A stretch of 64,000 nt of DNA, taken from NCBI GenBank assembly GCA_017795045.1, contig CP051244.1, forward strand, positions 29,876 through 93,875. The letters run 5' to 3'. Both the position numbers and the translations under genes were made by a program. Shown here one piece after another: positions 62,672 through 64,000 of this stretch; the stretch's first letter is position 1, and every line of letters starts with the position of its first letter. Origin of the DNA: Allomuricauda sp. GTDB taxonomy: Bacteria > Bacteroidota > Bacteroidia > Flavobacteriales > Flavobacteriaceae. Under the pieces are notes generated by a model. It was given only the letters and a program-made list of their open reading frames with translations. It ran no database searches and was not told the origin of the DNA.

Positions 62672-63553
62672 ATGAAACCCTTATTGGAATCCATCAATGT
62701 TGCCGTAGACACCTCCTTAAAAATTGAGTCCTACGCCAATGAAAACCATTGTGCATCTGCAGGTTGGCATGTTCACCCTGAATATGAGATGGTCTATATA
62801 AAGAATGGCTCTGGGGTATTGCGCATTGGTCCACAAAAGAAATCCTATTCCAACGGTGTTTTGGTTTTTTTGGGTGGAAACATTCCCCATGCCGATTTTG
62901 GCAATAGGGACCAAGCGGATAACCTAGAGATCGTAATCCAATTCAAAAAAGAGTTTTTGGAGGAGAAACTCAAGGTTTTTCCCGAGTTGGGCAAAATCAA
63001 TGCCCTAATTCGAAAATCGAAACAGGTCTTGGTCTTTGGTTCTGAGGTCCATAAAAGACTTTGGCCCGATTTTGAACGGTTCGGGGATTTGGACCATCAA
63101 GGCAAATTGATCAACCTTCTCTCTATATTGAACCACTTGTCCCGAGAAACTTCTTATGAACCTTTATTTGATAATTTCACCTTGGACAACTTCAAAAAGG
63201 ATGACATCAAAAGATTGGAGGAAATCTTTGAATATGTGAACGAGCACTATTCGGGCACTATTTCCGTAGTTGAAATTTCGACCCAGTTGGGCCTTACCTC
63301 AAATTCGTTCTGCAGATTCTTTAAAAAAATGACCCAACGTACCTTTATCGACTTTGTGAATGAGTTCCGAATCAATAAAGCATTGGAATTTTTTAATACC
63401 AACAACACTTTGATCACCGAGGTCATGTACCAATCCGGGTTCAATGATCCTTCCTATTTTTCCCGACAGTTTAAAAAATATCAGGGCACTACCCCTTCCA
63501 ATTATCTAAAAAGGAAATATGATAGCCTACTTTTGCAGGATGCCCTGCTTTAA
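62672..63553 (+). CDS. AraC-family transcriptional regulator
   Basis: A 293-residue regulator. An N-terminal cupin (WHVHPEYEMVYIKNGSGVLRI, VFLGGNIPHADFGN) binds a small ligand; the C-terminal double helix-turn-helix has ISTQLGLTSNSFCRFFKKMT and SGFNDPSYFSRQFKKYQGTT. It lies between the MFS gene (divergent) and kynU (convergent, 27-nt overlap). Control of MFS is the simplest guess. Confidence 0.9.
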   Translation: MKPLLESINVAVDTSLKIESYANENHCASAGWHVHPEYEMVYIKNGSGVLRIGPQKKSYSNGVLVFLGGNIPHADFGNRDQADNLEIVIQFKKEFLEEKLKVFPELGKINALIRKSKQVLVFGSEVHKRLWPDFERFGDLDHQGKLINLLSILNHLSRETSYEPLFDNFTLDNFKKDDIKRLEEIFEYVNEHYSGTISVVEISTQLGLTSNSFCRFFKKMTQRTFIDFVNEFRINKALEFFNTNNTLITEVMYQSGFNDPSYFSRQFKKYQGTTPSNYLKRKYDSLLLQDALL

Positions 63554-64000
63554 TATCTGGCCAAAATTGTACATGTCCGCAAAGGAGCAATAAAAGGGAG
63601 CAGGTGCCAATCTGATCACGTTGGGTTCCCGCCAATCCGTAATCACTCCATTTTTCATCAAATAATCAAACAAGGACCTGCCTTCGCCATGTAAAAACAC
63701 GGAAAGCTGACAGCCTCGATCCTTAGGTGTAATGATTTCAAAGGAACTTTCCACCTGCTTATCAATTTCATGAAGGATAAACTCCAAATAGGCCACTATG
63801 TTCCGTTGCTTTTCAATCAGGGCGTCCATGCCCACCTCATCAAAAAGCTCCAAGGAAGCCAAATAAGGGGCCAAGGACAGTATAGGTGGATTGCTCAACT
63901 GCCATGCATCCGCTGAAGCAATCGGGTCGAATTCAGGTTCCATTAAAAATCGGGTCTCCTTTTTAGTGCCCCACCACCCCTCAAAACGCGGAATATCCTT
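63527..64000 (-). CDS. kynU: Kynureninase, N-terminus cut by window edge
   Basis: The C-terminal 157 residues of a PLP enzyme that cleaves kynurenine or 3-hydroxykynurenine. The visible part starts within PRFEGWWGTKKETRFLM and continues with EFDPIASADAWQLSNPPILS, matching the kynureninase GWWGH...RFxM and AWQLSNPP motifs. The usual GWWGH His is Thr here. The PLP lysine lies outside the window. It overlaps the AraC 3' end by 27 nt on the opposite strand. Confidence 0.92.
   Translation of the reverse strand, partial: KDIPRFEGWWGTKKETRFLMEPEFDPIASADAWQLSNPPILSLAPYLASLELFDEVGMDALIEKQRNIVAYLEFILHEIDKQVESSFEIITPKDRGCQLSVFLHGEGRSLFDYLMKNGVITDWREPNVIRLAPAPFYCSFADMYNFGQILKQGILQK

Overview
The window looks like a chromosomal core region of a marine-type Flavobacteriaceae (Bacteroidota). 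The evidence is moderate AT richness, very dense gene packing, almost no Shine-Dalgarno sites, promoter elements of the form TTTG-N18..20-TAnnTTTG, the trpEGDCFBA order, lineage-typical proteins (DUF2851, the Bacteroidota form of PEP carboxylase, HNLR-type histidine kinases, DUF1573) and kynurenine-pathway genes. No phage, insertion sequence, CRISPR array, rRNA or tRNA gene was seen. A genus cannot be fixed from the sequence alone.

Layout. 1-8.8 kb (mostly minus strand): hibernation factor (cut by the window edge), xerC and rpsU, the latter with an exceptional Shine-Dalgarno. Then an acyl-CoA dehydrogenase, a helix-hairpin-helix protein, an alanine/sodium symporter, a K+ channel, a PspC-like protein, DUF2851, DinB and rhodanese proteins. 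8.8-11.3 kb: a TlpA-type thioredoxin, diverging from a MarR - nitroreductase - YceI stress cluster. 11.3-18 kb: a complete tryptophan operon behind a classical attenuator (leader peptide with three Trp codons, antiterminator and terminator). Its open intercistronic gaps are filled with GTCAT...ATGAC palindromic repeats, and one copy sits in frame inside trpF. trpD is broken by two 38-bp sequencing-adapter junctions, an assembly artefact rather than biology. 18-26.9 kb: M20 peptidase, a DNA glycosylase-like gene with another repeat in frame, ppc, yaaA, rluD, a PASTA protein, ddl, coaD. 27-31.8 kb: a PAS histidine kinase/receiver pair, M14 peptidase, Nudix. 31.8-38.4 kb (plus strand): pyrE, SRPBCC, rsfS, ftsH, LUD, cdsA, psd and an acyl-CoA-binding protein, a membrane-lipid and proteostasis run, with birA opposing. 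38.4-46.7 kb: fatty acid hydroxylase, valS, DUF1573, a two-lobed aspartyl protease with PDZ, aminotransferase, murB. 46.9-56.3 kb: two ECF sigma factors, an anti-sigma factor, a four-cysteine small membrane protein, lipA, gap, hybrid kinase, lpxK, Nif3-like and a coiled-coil protein. 56.3-64 kb: a non-coding tandem repeat, kmo, clpP paralogue, MscS-like channel, a third ECF sigma factor, lipoprotein, MFS, AraC and kynU (cut by the window edge).

The window holds both tryptophan synthesis (trp operon) and part of tryptophan breakdown (kmo, kynU). Convergent genes usually overlap by a few bases at their stop codons, so the few clear terminator hairpins (rpsU, symporter, yceI, trp attenuator, DUF1573, 56255, clpP) stand out. 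The strongest observations are the trp attenuator, the repeats inserted in coding frames, the rpsU Shine-Dalgarno and the adapter artefact in trpD.
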